Shown in pieces: positions 62,621 through 64,000 of a DNA stretch of 64,000 bases. This DNA is from DASUBV01 sp036510065 (lineage in GTDB: Bacteria > Actinomycetota > Actinomycetes > Streptosporangiales > Streptosporangiaceae): the NCBI GenBank assembly GCA_036510065.1, contig DATCEO010000129.1, positions 176,314-240,313 on the forward strand, written 5' to 3'. Each line of letters begins with the position of its first letter. The stretch's first letter is position 1. Position numbers and translations under genes: made by a program. The notes under the pieces were generated by a model. That model ran no database searches, was not told the origin of the DNA, and was given only the letters and a program-made list of their open reading frames with translations.

Positions 62621-63114
62621 GCCTACGAGTGAGCCAGGCCTGGCGTTCGCAGTGACGCATCTCGGGCGGGGAACGGCCGGAAGCCCCGTACCGCCGCTGA
62701 GGCCCCTGGAAGGTAGCATCCAGGCTCGGGAACCAGGGCGGCCCGCGTAGTCAGTACCAGGCCAAACGGGATCATCGCAGGCCCGGCGGCCTGCCCGGGT
62801 TCCGGTCCGGGCTCCCGGGGACTCCCCGGCTATCCCGCTTCCTGTGCCATCTCCCTGGGTGGCCCGGGCGCTTTGCTGGCCGCGCTGACCCTGGCCCGCC
62901 TCACGAGTGACCGTCGTCCCGCTCGGGGCGAAGCCAGCCAGTGAAAGCGACTGAAACGCGGACGCCGCGCCCGTAGGCCAGACAGGTCACGGGTCCCCGG
63001 CCGTGATCTTCGCCTCATCTTCTAGTTTTTATAGAGAACTCTAGTATAAATGATGTAACGGGGCGGCTGTCAGGTATCCACGGCGACTGGCCCGCGCCCG
63101 GAGGGAGCCGTCGC
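62621..63114. other. intergenic region with AT-rich promoter-like patch
   Basis: No gene is seen in these 494 nt. The striking part is 63020-63058, over 70% A+T in a very GC-rich surrounding, with the short inverted repeat TAGAG-AA-CTCTA (63032-63043) and a TATAAA hexamer (63045-63050). It lies 60 nt before the small ORF at 63115 and probably holds the promoter and operator of the following cassette. Confidence 0.55.
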
Positions 63115-63345
63115 ATGACAGTCAGATGTGAGCACGGGGCTAGGGGCAGCGGCCGCGCCGGAGCGGGGATGCTTACCTGGCTCGCGCAGTTGCGGCCGGT
63201 GCGGGACGAGCAGGCCGGCGTCGTTGCGGCGCCGCAGGGTGCCACGCGGGACCGCCAGCGGGCGCAGCTTCCTGTGCGCGCAAAGCGGGGCGCTGGTCTG
63301 GCAGCCCGCCCCGCCGCCGTGCATCAGCTGGCGGGCAGCCGATGA
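63115..63345 (+). CDS. small ORF of unknown function, first in an overlapping cassette
   Basis: The 76-residue product is Arg/Ala-rich (about one in six residues is Arg) and has no recognised domain; WLAQLRPVRDEQAGVV is its least biased part. Support for translation is circumstantial but good: a GGAGGG site lies about 10 nt before the ATG, an AT-rich promoter-like patch lies further up, and its stop overlaps the next start as ATGA (63342-63345). If real it would be translationally coupled to the Rieske-like gene. Confidence 0.4.
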   Translation: MTVRCEHGARGSGRAGAGMLTWLAQLRPVRDEQAGVVAAPQGATRDRQRAQLPVRAKRGAGLAARPAAVHQLAGSR

Positions 63346-63707
63346 GCGGGCCGGTGCGTGGCGGCTGGGTTCGGGCTTGCGGCCTGGCGCAGATCGAATC
63401 TGGCCGCCCGGCCCACGTCGACGTTGCCGGGTACCCGGTCTGCCTGGTCCACGCCGCCGGCACGGTCTATGCATTCCGGGACGAGTCCACCCACGAATCG
63501 GTCCTTCTCTCCGGGGGTGAGCTGGCGGATGGCGCCATTGGCCGCTCGCCGCCGAGCTCCCGCCTCGAGCCGGCGGCCGGCTGGGTTCTGTTCCCTCCAG
63601 CCACCCGGCGGGCTGCCGCCCTCGCCGTCCGGGTAGACGGCAGCGACATCTACATCCATCTCCCGCCGGGCCGGCGGGAGGTGGCCCCGCCAGACGAGAA
63701 GGCCTGA
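63342..63707 (+). CDS. Rieske-fold protein lacking most cluster ligands
   Basis: The 121-residue product follows a Rieske ferredoxin from end to end: WVRACGLAQIESGRPAHVDV, then GYPVCLVHAAGTVYAFRDES, LSGGELADGAI, and LAVRVDGSDIYIHLP. However, the first CxH box reads STH (Cys replaced by Ser) and the second box, normally CxxH, reads RSPPS with neither Cys nor His. It therefore cannot bind a normal [2Fe-2S] cluster and may be a structural or sensing derivative, or a decaying gene. It overlaps both neighbours by 1-4 nt. Confidence 0.72.
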   Translation: MSGPVRGGWVRACGLAQIESGRPAHVDVAGYPVCLVHAAGTVYAFRDESTHESVLLSGGELADGAIGRSPPSSRLEPAAGWVLFPPATRRAAALAVRVDGSDIYIHLPPGRREVAPPDEKA

Positions 63708-64000
63708 TGAGTTCCCTGCCCCCGCCGGACGGACCAGGGCGCCAGACGGGGGTGACAACGATGAGAACGCAGGGAGCACCCCTCCTGACACGGCTGACCT
63801 GGCTGGTGCGCGGATTCCGGCTGGACGCCAACCCGCTCCGGCGGACCGCGGACCGGGCTGAGACCGCCGTCATCGCCGGGTTGCTCACGGCGTTCCTGGC
63901 TGGAGCCCCGCTCGTGGCGCTGGGCGCCGGTCATTGGGCAGCCGCCGCTGGCCGTCACGCCGAGCAGGTGCAGGCAACGTGGCATCGTGTCCCGGCGGTC
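63707..64000 (+). CDS. Rv1733c-family membrane protein (C-terminus beyond window)
   Basis: The 98 codons present contain the family hallmark LDANPLRRTADRAETAVIAGLLTAFLAGAPLVALGAG (positions about 35-70, read in parts): a basic NPLRR motif directly followed by the first transmembrane helix, and then the extracellular RHAEQVQATWHRVPAV. Rv1733c is a DosR-regulated membrane protein of unknown function in mycobacteria. The ATG overlaps the Rieske-like stop (TGATG); a second ATG at 63761 with GGGGGTGA upstream is an alternative start. Confidence 0.8.
   Translation, partial: MSSLPPPDGPGRQTGVTTMRTQGAPLLTRLTWLVRGFRLDANPLRRTADRAETAVIAGLLTAFLAGAPLVALGAGHWAAAAGRHAEQVQATWHRVPAV

Noticed and set aside
61796..62719. 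Minus-strand frame upstream of ctaD as a possible ctaC
   Set aside because: No signal peptide, transmembrane hairpin or CuA motif is present; it is the antisense of the VOC pseudogene.
63128..63520. Alternative 130-residue frame across the start of the Rieske-like gene
   Set aside because: It would run antiphase through the Rieske fold, which has clear family sequence in its own frame.

Overview
The window is a 64 kb stretch of a very GC-rich, densely coded actinobacterial chromosome. The lineage is indicated by BldD, the actinobacterial integration host factor mIHF, an Rv2175c-type DNA-binding protein, a SAV_6107-type HEPN protein, a helicase-deficient PriA, F420-dependent oxidoreductases, a PASTA-domain kinase and a bc1-aa3 oxidase with a diheme QcrC. 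Gene order resembles both Streptomyces and the mycobacterial Rv2172-Rv2200 interval, so a BldD-carrying actinomycete (Streptomyces/Streptosporangiales-like) is the best guess; the species is not identifiable. No phage, insertion sequence, CRISPR array, tRNA or rRNA was seen.

Region 1 (1-25 kb, almost all minus strand) is core metabolism and information processing: an ECF42-type sigma factor with its YCII partner, rpe, then rsmB-fmt-def-unknown-priA, then metK, coaBC, rpoZ, gmk and mihF. It ends in a complete pyrimidine operon, pyrR-pyrB-pyrC-carA-carB-pyrK-pyrD-pyrF, whose genes mostly overlap by 4-17 nt. A PyrR-binding RNA hairpin sits just in front of the pyrR start.

Region 2 (25-38 kb) starts with bldD and holds an HEPN protein, a GNAT acetyltransferase, metF, thiE, an Rv2175c homologue, an FAD oxidoreductase, a TPP-riboswitch-controlled thiO-thiS-thiG operon, a PASTA kinase (PknL-like), a molybdopterin oxidoreductase and a type I DAHP synthase. 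The DAHP synthase is preceded by a very aromatic leader peptide and a terminator hairpin, which together look like a ribosome-mediated attenuator.

Region 3 (38-49.5 kb) carries two F420/PPOX-type oxidoreductases, a secreted beta-propeller-like protein, a phosphofructokinase with pyrophosphate-type signature residues, a glycerol-kinase remnant, an acyltransferase, an esterase, a ROK glucokinase with three overlapping or adjacent partner genes, and a FadD15-like acyl-CoA synthetase.

Region 4 (49.5-64 kb) is respiratory: ctaE-qcrC-qcrA-qcrB and ctaD-ctaF, separated by trpD, an AsnC-type domain protein, a DnaQ-like exonuclease, a c-di-AMP-riboswitch-controlled NlpC/P60 endopeptidase and a PimB-like mannosyltransferase. 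The gene usually found upstream of ctaD, ctaC, is absent here. Its place is taken by a frameshifted VOC gene and an overlapping cassette of a small ORF, a Rieske-fold protein that has lost most cluster ligands, and the start of an Rv1733c-type membrane protein, preceded by an AT-rich promoter-like patch.
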